The notes under the pieces were generated by a model, which saw only the letters and a list, made by a program, of their open reading frames with translations, did no database searches and was not told where the DNA came from. Below, one piece after another: positions 31,774-39,026 of a stretch of 64,000 nucleotides of DNA. Position numbers and translations under genes: made by a program. The stretch comes from a bacterium (lineage in GTDB: Bacteria; Joyebacterota; Joyebacteria; Joyebacterales; Joyebacteraceae). The stretch lies in the NCBI GenBank assembly GCA_025782395.1, contig JALGZD010000046.1, positions 1 through 64,000 on the forward strand, written 5' to 3'. How positions within the stretch are numbered: position 1 is the first letter of the stretch; the number at the start of each line of letters is the position of its first letter.

Positions 31774-32721
31774 TCATCCCCTGGGGTGGAACGTTCTGTG
31801 GATCGCCTTGAGATACTCGCGGTCTACGCTGGTGTATATCTGCGTCGTCGAGATGTCGGCGTGTCCCAGCATCTCCTGCACTGCTCTCAGATCTGCGCCC
31901 CCCTTAAGCAGGTGGGTCGCAAACGAGTGGCGCAGCGTGTGAGGCTTGACGCGTTCCCGCACTCCCGATCCGGCCACCTGCTTCTGCAGTATCTTCCAGA
32001 ACCCCATGCGTGTAAGAGGGTATCCCCTGGCATTGAGGAACAGGACATCTGTGGGGGTGCCCTTGGCGATGAGGTCGGGACGCACGTCTCGTCTGTATCG
32101 CTCCGTCCAGTCTATGGCGGGGTTTCCTACAGGGATGACGCGTTCTTTCGAGCCCTTGCCGAGCACGCGTATGTAGGAGTCCTCTAGGAACAGGTTTGAC
32201 AGCTCGAGACTGATGAGTTCGCTCACCCTGAGCCCTGCTCCGTAGCCCATCTCCAGCATGGCGCGGTCTCTCGTACCGAGAGGAGTCGCCGTATCAGGTG
32301 CGTTCAGAAGACTCTCTATCTCGTGCACGCCAAGCACATCAGGCAGCTTGCGTGACATCCTGGGAGCTTCCATGTGCAGCGTCGGGTCGGTGTAGCTTCT
32401 GCTACCAGCTCTGTCCGTCAGAGCCTTGGGGAGGAACGCGTGGTAGCCGCGCAGACAGGATAGGCGCCGGGCTGCGCTCCGCGGCGAAAGCCCTGAGATT
32501 ATCCCTCCCCCGATATAGTCTCTGACATTACGCTCGGTTATTCTGGATGGGTCCGTGACGCCGTTCTTTGCCAGGTGGGCGGCATACTGAGCCAGGTCGC
32601 CCCGGTACGAGGCGACAGTATTCTCAGAAAGGCCACGTTCCGAGGTGAGGTGGTCAAGGTACTCCTCGATCGAGTCCGTGACCAGTGAGGGTGTGCTAGG
32701 CTGTCGCGTCACCTTCCCCAC
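31774..32721 (-). CDS. xerD: Site-specific tyrosine recombinase XerD-like
   Basis: Resolves chromosome dimers at dif with a XerC partner (the other copy is at 48072). Catalytic set: Arg in GAGLRVSELIS, Lys in GKGSKERVIP, HTLRHSFATHLL, His in MLGHADIST and Tyr in TQIYTSV. The N-terminal SAM-like domain begins EEYLDHLTSERGLSENTVASY. GTG start overlapping ogt by 26 bases; a second GTG at 32712 is possible. Assignment as D and not C rests on similarity style and the presence of a second copy beside topA. Confidence 0.9.
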   Translation of the reverse strand: MGKVTRQPSTPSLVTDSIEEYLDHLTSERGLSENTVASYRGDLAQYAAHLAKNGVTDPSRITERNVRDYIGGGIISGLSPRSAARRLSCLRGYHAFLPKALTDRAGSRSYTDPTLHMEAPRMSRKLPDVLGVHEIESLLNAPDTATPLGTRDRAMLEMGYGAGLRVSELISLELSNLFLEDSYIRVLGKGSKERVIPVGNPAIDWTERYRRDVRPDLIAKGTPTDVLFLNARGYPLTRMGFWKILQKQVAGSGVRERVKPHTLRHSFATHLLKGGADLRAVQEMLGHADISTTQIYTSVDREYLKAIHRTFHPRG

Positions 32722-33328
32722 CTTCTGATTCCAGAAGGAAGCGGATGCGCCGACGTCCCTCCTCCGCGCTGTGCTGGAACGCCAGGCCGGTCTGGCCGTT
32801 CTCGATCTCTATCAGGCGCCGCTTCATGTCTGTACCGCCGCTGGAGTAGCCGCCGAGCGAACCGTCGCTGTTGACGACCCTGTGACAGGGGATAACTATG
32901 GGAAGCGGATTCCGGGCCAGTGTCTGCCCGACAGGTCGCGTTGCGCGTGGAGATCCGATCTCTTCCGCCACCCATTTGTAGGAGCGAAGCGTGCCGAAGG
33001 GGATGCCTCTGACAGTCTCGAGAACTGTACGGGAGAATTCCGTCTGCGTGGACAGATCCAGCTCATAGTCGAAGTCGACAGAAACCCCGGCCAGGTAGCT
33101 GCGGATATCGTCCACGACTCGGCGGAGATGCAGCCTGTCCTCGACGGCCAGGATACGTGTTGCTCCCCGGATCCTCGAGAGCTCTCGGTCGATGTCGAGT
33201 TCCTTGCTGAACATCACCGATGAGAGCCCCTGTTCGCTCCGGACAAGCAGAAAACACCCCAGTTCCGAATCGAAACTGACATAGCGGAGCATCTCCAACC
33301 GGGAGTCAGTCTGATCGTTGCCGTGCAT
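32696..33328 (-). CDS. ogt: Methylated-DNA-[protein]-cysteine S-methyltransferase
   Basis: Suicide repair protein removing alkyl groups from O6-methylguanine. The active-site motif is LPIVIPCHRVVNSDGSLGGY, with the recognition helix region GIPFGTLRSYKWVAEEIGSPRA and the asparagine hinge LARNPLP. I take the ATG at 33328 (MHGNDQTDSR), overlapping the uvrC stop by 23 bases; the frame open to 33661 shadows uvrC. About 210 residues with a charged C-terminal tail. Confidence 0.94.
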   Translation of the reverse strand: MHGNDQTDSRLEMLRYVSFDSELGCFLLVRSEQGLSSVMFSKELDIDRELSRIRGATRILAVEDRLHLRRVVDDIRSYLAGVSVDFDYELDLSTQTEFSRTVLETVRGIPFGTLRSYKWVAEEIGSPRATRPVGQTLARNPLPIVIPCHRVVNSDGSLGGYSSGGTDMKRRLIEIENGQTGLAFQHSAEEGRRRIRFLLESEGGEGDATA

Positions 33329-35156
33329 CACTACCACGCGTTTCTTGTTCGAGCGCCTGTTTGATCCTGCGTGCCGTTCGGATACCAATGCCTGGTACCT
33401 CCGCGATCTCTTCCTCACGGCGCTCAAGGATTGCCGCCGCGGATCCGAAGCGTTCAAGGAGCGCGGCCTTTCGCGACTCCCCCACTCCGGCGATACCGTC
33501 CAGGGTGGATCTCCTTGCCGCCTTCTTCCTGAGAGATCTGTGATACGTAATGCTGAAGCGGTGAACCTCGTTCCTGATTCTCCGCAGGAGCCTCTTTGCG
33601 GCCGACTCATCCGGAACTGGAAGTGCACCGGCGCGCCCGGGCACGAAGAGCTCTTCCTCACGCTTCGCCAGAGCCACGACAGTTACTCCTCTGGCGCCAG
33701 CCTCTCGAACTGCCTCAACCGCCTTCCTGAGCTGTCCCTTTCCACCATCGACAAGAAGCAGATCGGGCAGATCCTGTCTCTCCCGAATCGTAGCACTGAA
33801 GTGACGGTGCACTACCTCGTAAATCATAGCACAGTCGTCACTGCCTTTCACCGTCCGGATACGGTACTTGCGATAGAGCGCCTTGTCCGGCTTCGCGTCG
33901 CGGAAGGAGATCACTGTGCCGACAGCGTGGGCCCCCTGGATGTTCGAGATATCCACGGCCGAGATGAGCCTGGGAGGGCGCTTCATGCCGAGAAACAGAC
34001 CGAGATCTTCTATGACCTTCGGTACCTTTCGGTCATCGAAGGCCCTCCTTAGAGCTGTCTTAGCGTTCTCGCGGGCGAAGGCAATGAGCTGGAGTTTCTC
34101 ACCCCTCTTCGGGAAGTGGATGGAGACCGCCCGCCCTGCCCGCTCCCTCAGCCAGATCCCGATCGCCTCGGTTTCGCGCATCTCGTCGTCGACGAGGATC
34201 TCGGGGGGAAGCTCGGTCGCAACCGAGTAGAACTGCTTCAAAAAGCCCGCGAGGAGCTCCTCGCGGTTCGTTTCCGCCGCGAATTCCAGGGGGACGTTTT
34301 CACACCCGATCATCTTGCCTCGACGAATCCGCACCACCGACGCGACTCCGTACTGTTCGTGGTGGTCGATGGCTACGACGTCCCGGTCGACACGCGTAAC
34401 GGTCAGCACCCTCTGTCGCTCCACGACTCTGTCGATGTCCGCGATCCTGTCTCTTAGAGTTGCGGCCTCCTCAAATCTGAGGGATGAGACCGCCCGTTGC
34501 ATACGGTCTTCGAGGCGGCTGACGACCTCATCGGCGCGGCCGCTGAGGAATAGACACAGCTCCTCGATTCCCCGTCCGTACTGTTCCTCTGTGACCTTGC
34601 CCGAGCACGGGGCCGGGCAGCGTCCGATCTGATGATTGAGGCATGGTCTCAGCCTGAGCTTGAACGTTTTGCAGGTCCTGGAGGGAAAGATCTGGCGCAC
34701 GAGGCGCAAGGTACGCCTCATCGCTCTGGCATCGGTGTACGGACCAAAGTACCTGGCCCCGTCTTCCCTGACTACTCTGGTCACATAGGCTTTGGGAAAC
34801 CTCTCAGCAAGAGTGACCTTGATGAACGGGTAGCGCTTGTCGTCTTTCAACTTGACGTTGTATCGGGGACGGTGCTCCTTGATCAGATTGGATTCGAGTA
34901 CGAGGGCTTCCGTTTCGGACTCGGTCACGATGTAGTCGAAGGTCGAGAGATGCGATCGCAGGATCTGCGTCTTCCGATCCGGGGTTTCTCGCTTCCCGGT
35001 GTATGCTCTCAGGCGGCTGCGCAGATTCCGCGCCTTCCCAACGTAGATGATCCGTCCGTTGGCGTCTTTCAGAAGATAGACGCCCGGGCCGGTGGGGACT
35101 CGCCGAGGTGTGATTCCCGCCGCGTTCTCGACCGTTTCTTTTCGGGAAGCTCCCAT
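33306..35156 (-). CDS. uvrC: Excinuclease ABC subunit C
   Basis: Nuclease subunit making both incisions in nucleotide excision repair. Domains in order: GIY-YIG (GPGVYLLKDANGRIIYVGKA), a UVR motif (AVSSLRFEEAATLRDRIADI), an RNase H-like nuclease domain (AVDISNIQGAHAVGTVISF) and tandem helix-hairpin-helix motifs (GIAGVGESRKAALLERFGSA, VPGIGIRTARRIKQAL). The ATG at 35156 is preferred; a TTG at 35192 lacks a ribosome-binding site. First gene of the uvrC-ogt-xerD-cca set, two DNA repair genes with a recombinase. Confidence 0.97.
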   Translation of the reverse strand: MGASRKETVENAAGITPRRVPTGPGVYLLKDANGRIIYVGKARNLRSRLRAYTGKRETPDRKTQILRSHLSTFDYIVTESETEALVLESNLIKEHRPRYNVKLKDDKRYPFIKVTLAERFPKAYVTRVVREDGARYFGPYTDARAMRRTLRLVRQIFPSRTCKTFKLRLRPCLNHQIGRCPAPCSGKVTEEQYGRGIEELCLFLSGRADEVVSRLEDRMQRAVSSLRFEEAATLRDRIADIDRVVERQRVLTVTRVDRDVVAIDHHEQYGVASVVRIRRGKMIGCENVPLEFAAETNREELLAGFLKQFYSVATELPPEILVDDEMRETEAIGIWLRERAGRAVSIHFPKRGEKLQLIAFARENAKTALRRAFDDRKVPKVIEDLGLFLGMKRPPRLISAVDISNIQGAHAVGTVISFRDAKPDKALYRKYRIRTVKGSDDCAMIYEVVHRHFSATIRERQDLPDLLLVDGGKGQLRKAVEAVREAGARGVTVVALAKREEELFVPGRAGALPVPDESAAKRLLRRIRNEVHRFSITYHRSLRKKAARRSTLDGIAGVGESRKAALLERFGSAAAILERREEEIAEVPGIGIRTARRIKQALEQETRGSDARQRSD

Positions 35157-35219
35157 GTCCCGTAGCCTAGCCTGCCTCAGGCGTCGAGTCAACGCGTCTC
35201 ACGAAGTCGCAAGAGAGCC

Positions 35220-35248
35220 TTGACTTGGGCGTCCCGTACTGATATGTT
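35220..35248 (+). promoter_or_regulatory. Putative rpsT promoter
   Basis: Plus-strand TTGACT, a 17-base spacer and TATGTT. The predicted start near 35255 gives a leader of about 67 bases with GGGAGG before the TTG start of rpsT. Confidence 0.65.
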
Positions 35249-35321
35249 TGATTAATTGTGATGAGAGATCCAGGGTGCGAGCGTATGCGCCCCGGCAGGA
35301 GATGTACAGGGAGGTATCGAG

Positions 35322-35567
35322 TTGCCCCAGAAAAAGTCGGCCATCAAGAGACTCAGGCAGTCCAAGAAGCTGAACGAAAAGAACAGGGCCATCAAGTCGC
35401 GCGCGTCCACGGCCATCAAGAAGGTTGCCGGCGCCTCTTCTGAGGAGAGGAACGCGAGGGTGCGTGAGGCTGTTTCAGCAATCGACCGCGCTGCCAAGCA
35501 CGGCGTCCTCAGCGCACACGCTGCGGACAGAAAGAAGTCCGGTCTGATGAAAAAGAGCGACGCCTAA
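35322..35567 (+). CDS. rpsT: 30S ribosomal protein S20
   Basis: Primary-binding small-subunit protein. The 81-residue basic sequence starts PQKKSAIKRLRQSKKLNEKN and is rich in Lys, Arg and Ala, as expected. It starts with TTG behind GGGAGG at seven bases. A UUG start is also known for E. coli rpsT, where it takes part in autogenous control. One of only two plus-strand genes before 56.8 kb, monocistronic, and followed by a strong hairpin. Confidence 0.96.
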   Translation: MPQKKSAIKRLRQSKKLNEKNRAIKSRASTAIKKVAGASSEERNARVREAVSAIDRAAKHGVLSAHAADRKKSGLMKKSDA

Positions 35568-35596
35568 CTGTTCTACGTCTCTTCTGCCGCATTCAA

Positions 35597-35623
35597 AGCC
35601 CCCCTCCAGGCTGGAGGGGGGCT
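35597..35623. terminator. Bidirectional hairpin between rpsT and proS
   Basis: Arms agcccccctcc and ggaggggggct pair perfectly over 11 bases with loop aggct. gcttt follows on the plus strand and ctttgaat on the minus strand. Position between convergent genes fits a shared terminator. Confidence 0.8.
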
Positions 35624-35707
35624 GCTTTGCATTCTCATTGAGCGCATTGCCGAAGACGGGGGCGTCTGATCGCAGGTGGGACCTCCTGTCGAAGGCCGGG
35701 GTGCGAG

Positions 35708-37417
35708 CTACGCTTTCGCTTCCTCCACGATCTTCGTGATCTCTGCGACCGCTCCATCGATCGGCAGATCACGTTGTTCGCCCGTTTCTCTCATCCTGAT
35801 CTCGAGAGCACCGCTCTTGAGCCCGCGCTCGCCGACCGTCACGCGGATCGGGATGCCGATCAGATCGGCGTCCTTGAACTTGACGCCGGGGGAATCGTGG
35901 CGATCATCGAGCAGGACGTCTATGCCGGCCGCCTTCAGGTCGCTGTAGAGGCGTTCAGAAATCTCACGCACTTCCTCGTTCCTGAACTTCACGGCGAGGA
36001 TCTCTACATCGAAAGGCGCGACGCTCATCGGCCAAGTGATGCCGTATTCGTCGCTGTGCTGCTCGATGATGGCGGCCATCGTCCGGGAAATGCCGAGACC
36101 ATAACAGCCCATCACGAACGGCATGGCTTTGCCGTTTTCGTTGAGGAATGTGGCCTTCATGCTGTCCGAGTACTTCGTGCCCAGCTTGAAGACCTGGCTG
36201 ACCTCGATGCCCCGGAAGGAGTCCATGGTCTTCCCGCACTTGCGGCAGAGGTCGCCCTTCCCGATCCTGGCGATGTCGCAGTAGCCGTCGACGCTGAAAT
36301 CCCGTCCGGCATTGACGTTCCGGATGTGGACGTCCACTGCGTTCCCTCCCACGACCACGTTTCTGAGTGGCTCGACCGAACGGTCGACCATCAGCCGAAC
36401 CCCGGACAGCCCGACGGGGCCGGCAAACCCGACCGGCGCCCCGGTCACCTTCTCGACAACGGCCGGCGGCGCGGCTTCGATCATACTTGCGCCGAGGAGC
36501 CCGGCCAGCTTCTCCTCGTTGATGTCGCGGTCGCCGCGGATGAGGGCAACTACGGGCTCGCCGTCGGCGACGTAGACGATCGTCTTGATGAGTCGCCACG
36601 GTTCGACACCGAGGAACTCAGAGACGTCCTCGATCGTTTTCATCCCGGGGGTGTCGACGGGCTCAATCGGAAGGGGATCCTCCACCGGCATGATGTCTGC
36701 AATGAGTCCCTCTGCCCGCTCGTCGGTGGCGGCGTAGCCGCACTCACACACGATGACCTCGGACTCACCCGTGTCGCAAAGGACCATGAACTCGTGCGAT
36801 GCGCTGCCGCCGATGGCGCCCGTGGCGGCTTCAACAGGTCGGTAGCTGAGATCGCAGCGGTCGAAGATGCGGCAGTAGGCATCGTACATGGCCTTGTAGG
36901 TCTCATTGAGAGAGTCCTCGTCCCGATGGAAGCTGTACGCATCCTTCATGATGAACTCTCGAGCGCGAACGACTCCAAAGCGAGGTCTGATCTCGTCACG
37001 GAATTTCGTCTGGATCTGATAGAGGGTGAACGGAAGCTGGCGATACGATCGCACCTCGTTGCGGACAATGTCGGTGACTACCTCTTCATGAGTAGGTCCC
37101 AAGGCGAACTGGCGGCCGTTTCTGTCGTGGACCCGCCACAGCTCCTTGCCGTAGACGTCCCAGCGTCCAGTCTCCTGCCAGAGCTCGGCAGGACTGACGA
37201 CGGGCATGAGGAGTTCCTGGCATCCGATCCGGTCCATCTCCTCCCTCACGATCGCTTCGACCTTCCTGATAACACGCCAACCCAGCGGCAGGTAGTTGTA
37301 CACGCCGGACGTGAGCCTTCTGATGAGACCTGCCCGCAGCATGAGCTTGTGGCTCGTCGTCTCTGCGTGGGATGGATCTTCCTTGTGCGTCGGGATCAGT
37401 GTCTTACTCCAGCGCAT
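35708..37417 (-). CDS. proS: Prolyl-tRNA synthetase (bacterial type with editing insert)
   Basis: Class II synthetase. Motif 1 and 2 regions are visible (GVYNYLPLGWRVIRKVEAIV, FRDEIRPRFGVVRAREFIMKD), then a YbaK-like INS editing domain of about 170 residues, motif 3 (MGCYGLGISRTMAAIIEQ) and the anticodon-binding domain (VLLDDRHDSPGVKFKDADLIG). The ATG at 37417 starts MRWSKTLIPTHKEDP behind GAGGGAAG and overlaps the HD gene by 14 bases. Two tRNA-Pro genes lie near 1.8 and 5.7 kb. No T-box or other leader is seen. Confidence 0.96.
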   Translation of the reverse strand: MRWSKTLIPTHKEDPSHAETTSHKLMLRAGLIRRLTSGVYNYLPLGWRVIRKVEAIVREEMDRIGCQELLMPVVSPAELWQETGRWDVYGKELWRVHDRNGRQFALGPTHEEVVTDIVRNEVRSYRQLPFTLYQIQTKFRDEIRPRFGVVRAREFIMKDAYSFHRDEDSLNETYKAMYDAYCRIFDRCDLSYRPVEAATGAIGGSASHEFMVLCDTGESEVIVCECGYAATDERAEGLIADIMPVEDPLPIEPVDTPGMKTIEDVSEFLGVEPWRLIKTIVYVADGEPVVALIRGDRDINEEKLAGLLGASMIEAAPPAVVEKVTGAPVGFAGPVGLSGVRLMVDRSVEPLRNVVVGGNAVDVHIRNVNAGRDFSVDGYCDIARIGKGDLCRKCGKTMDSFRGIEVSQVFKLGTKYSDSMKATFLNENGKAMPFVMGCYGLGISRTMAAIIEQHSDEYGITWPMSVAPFDVEILAVKFRNEEVREISERLYSDLKAAGIDVLLDDRHDSPGVKFKDADLIGIPIRVTVGERGLKSGALEIRMRETGEQRDLPIDGAVAEITKIVEEAKA

Positions 37418-38054
37418 CGCTTCCCTCGTTCCTGTCCCGCTGAACCGTCTTTCTTCCGGCCCAGCCGCGCTCATCGCGCGTCCTCATATCAATGAGTTCT
37501 TCATACAGCCCACGGATCTCCTCGAACTCGAAATCGCGGACGTTATCCTCGTAACTCCAGAAATCGTCGAGCATGCGGTTGCCCTCACGCTCGTAGAGAT
37601 ATGCTTGGGTGAACATCTCCAGCTTGTCGACGGCCCGGACGATGCGGCCCTCGACTGAAGAGCGTTCCGCAAACTCCTTCCAGAGGCCGATGTACTCGTA
37701 TGCGTCGTCCAGAGATCCGAAGAGCTTCTCCAGAATCCGCAACTCGGCTGCTTCCTTGACGTGCTCGCCCAGGAGTTCGGTTGCCGGAGCGTGTATGTCG
37801 CCCAGCATGTGCTCGGGAAGATCGTGAAGAAGCGCGATCTTAAGGAGCTTCTCCACATCGACATCGATTCCCATCCTCGAGGCAAGCAGCATGGATATGA
37901 CCGCCACCGCGAACGAATGCTCAGCCACGCTCTCGCCGTCGCGCACGCCCCTCACGCGCCAGCCCATTCTCGGGATCGTTTTCAGTTCGTTGCACTTCAG
38001 TATTACGTTGATGAGATCGCGGTACTGAGACACGGTTCCCTCCGCTGCCGGCAC
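37404..38054 (-). CDS. HD-domain phosphohydrolase, YfbR/HDDC2-like
   Basis: Metal-dependent phosphohydrolase, probably a 5'-deoxynucleotidase. The HD signature is complete: ESVAEHSFAVAVISML, IALLHDLPEHMLGDIHAP and a distal Asp in VRAVDKLEMFTQAYL. 216 residues. The GTG start overlaps the dapB TAG stop by one base (TAGTG), and the 3' end runs into proS. Substrate is inferred from the family. Confidence 0.82.
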   Translation of the reverse strand: MPAAEGTVSQYRDLINVILKCNELKTIPRMGWRVRGVRDGESVAEHSFAVAVISMLLASRMGIDVDVEKLLKIALLHDLPEHMLGDIHAPATELLGEHVKEAAELRILEKLFGSLDDAYEYIGLWKEFAERSSVEGRIVRAVDKLEMFTQAYLYEREGNRMLDDFWSYEDNVRDFEFEEIRGLYEELIDMRTRDERGWAGRKTVQRDRNEGSDALE

Positions 38055-38857
38055 TAGAGATCGAGTACGTCCATCATGTCATAGAGTCCAGGCGGTTTTC
38101 CGTGAACGAAGCGCACCGCGTGCACCGCACCTCGGGCGTACGCCTCTCTGGAAAAGGCCGTGTGTGAGAGCGCTATCTCCTCCACTTCAGACACCAGATG
38201 TACCGTATGTCTGCCGGTGATGCCACCCGCCCGCACGGCATGCACACCTATCTCTCCGGGACGTCTCGTCGCCTCCAGCCCTGAGCGTCCAACACGGATC
38301 ATCTCCGGACCCACGCCGCGTGCATCCGCGACGATCCCGGCCAGCTTCGCGGCCGTTCCGCTTGGAGCGTCCCTCTTCGCGCTGTGGTGCGCCTCGACTA
38401 TCTCAACGTCGAACGACTCGCCCAGTCGCTCAGCCGCCGACTGAACCAGACCAAAGAGCATGTTGATTCCGAGGCTCGTGTTCGGCGCAACGACAATGGG
38501 CGTGTTCTTCGACGCGGCCTGTATGGCGGCCATCTCGTACTCGGTGAGTCCAGTCGTTCCCACGATGAGTCCCAGACGCTCTGCGTTCGCGCGTTCCGCA
38601 CAGGCTACGGCCTGGGCGGCGACGGAGAAATCCACCAGCACGTCGTAGCTTCCGCGCTCGAATTCGTCGAGTCCGGAGCTCACGATAATGCCGGAGTCCG
38701 CACCGGTCCAGAGTTCACAGAGCTGTCTTCCCACATTCTCGTGTGTCGGCAGCTCCAGCCCGCCCACGAGTTTGACATCCCCGGAAGCCGCGATCTGCTG
38801 CGCGACCATGCCACCCATGCGGCCGCATATGCCACTGACCACTACTCGGATCACCAT
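38054..38857 (-). CDS. dapB: 4-hydroxy-tetrahydrodipicolinate reductase
   Basis: NAD(P)H-dependent second step of DAP/lysine synthesis after DapA. The nucleotide fold starts VIRVVVSGICGRMGGMVAQQ; the catalytic segment is IVEAHHSAKRDAPSGTAAKL, and VVAPNTSLGINMLF precedes it. The ATG at 38857 has an excellent GAGGAGG; upstream residues in the open frame are not used. The gene sits 6-7 kb from dapA and dapF in its own transcript. Confidence 0.97.
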   Translation of the reverse strand: MVIRVVVSGICGRMGGMVAQQIAASGDVKLVGGLELPTHENVGRQLCELWTGADSGIIVSSGLDEFERGSYDVLVDFSVAAQAVACAERANAERLGLIVGTTGLTEYEMAAIQAASKNTPIVVAPNTSLGINMLFGLVQSAAERLGESFDVEIVEAHHSAKRDAPSGTAAKLAGIVADARGVGPEMIRVGRSGLEATRRPGEIGVHAVRAGGITGRHTVHLVSEVEEIALSHTAFSREAYARGAVHAVRFVHGKPPGLYDMMDVLDL

Positions 38858-38884
38858 TGCCTCCTCTGAGCGAATCGAACACCC

Positions 38885-38913
38885 AAGATAGCACGACACG
38901 GGCGCGTTGGCAA
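38885..38913 (-). promoter_or_regulatory. Putative dapB promoter
   Basis: Minus-strand TTGCCA, a 17-base spacer and TATCTT, about 28 bases before the dapB ATG. It should transcribe dapB, the HD gene and proS. Confidence 0.65.
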
Positions 38914-39004
38914 CGCCATGGCTGTGCGGGTCTGTGTGACATATGGGCGTCGGCAGGGTATTCGGGCTGCCGCACAGCTGAGTGGACCCGAAGTGTTCTG
39001 GTTG

Positions 39005-39026
39005 GGAGTATCAGTGGAGTATCAGT
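39005..39026. repeat. 11-bp tandem duplication at the kinase stop codon
   Basis: Two adjacent copies of ggagtatcagt; the second contains the TGA stop (39022-39024) of the hybrid kinase. Likely a slippage event with no coding effect. Confidence 0.85.

Noticed and set aside
31774-32721. Tyrosine recombinase as a sign of an integrated mobile element
   Set aside because: Both tyrosine recombinases look like chromosomal XerC and XerD, sit among housekeeping genes, and no attachment-site repeats or phage genes lie nearby.
35774-37495. A 573-codon open frame on the plus strand opposite proS
   Set aside because: It is the antisense shadow of a GC-rich synthetase gene; no domain, no ribosome-binding site, and it mirrors the real codons of proS.
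37418-38053. T-box or riboswitch leader for proS
   Set aside because: proS overlaps the HD gene by 14 bases, leaving no leader; no T-box motif is present near it or near the dapB promoter.
38951-38972. Hairpin cggcag/ctgccg after the hybrid kinase as a terminator
   Set aside because: Only a six-base stem with a ten-base loop and no U tract; too weak to call.
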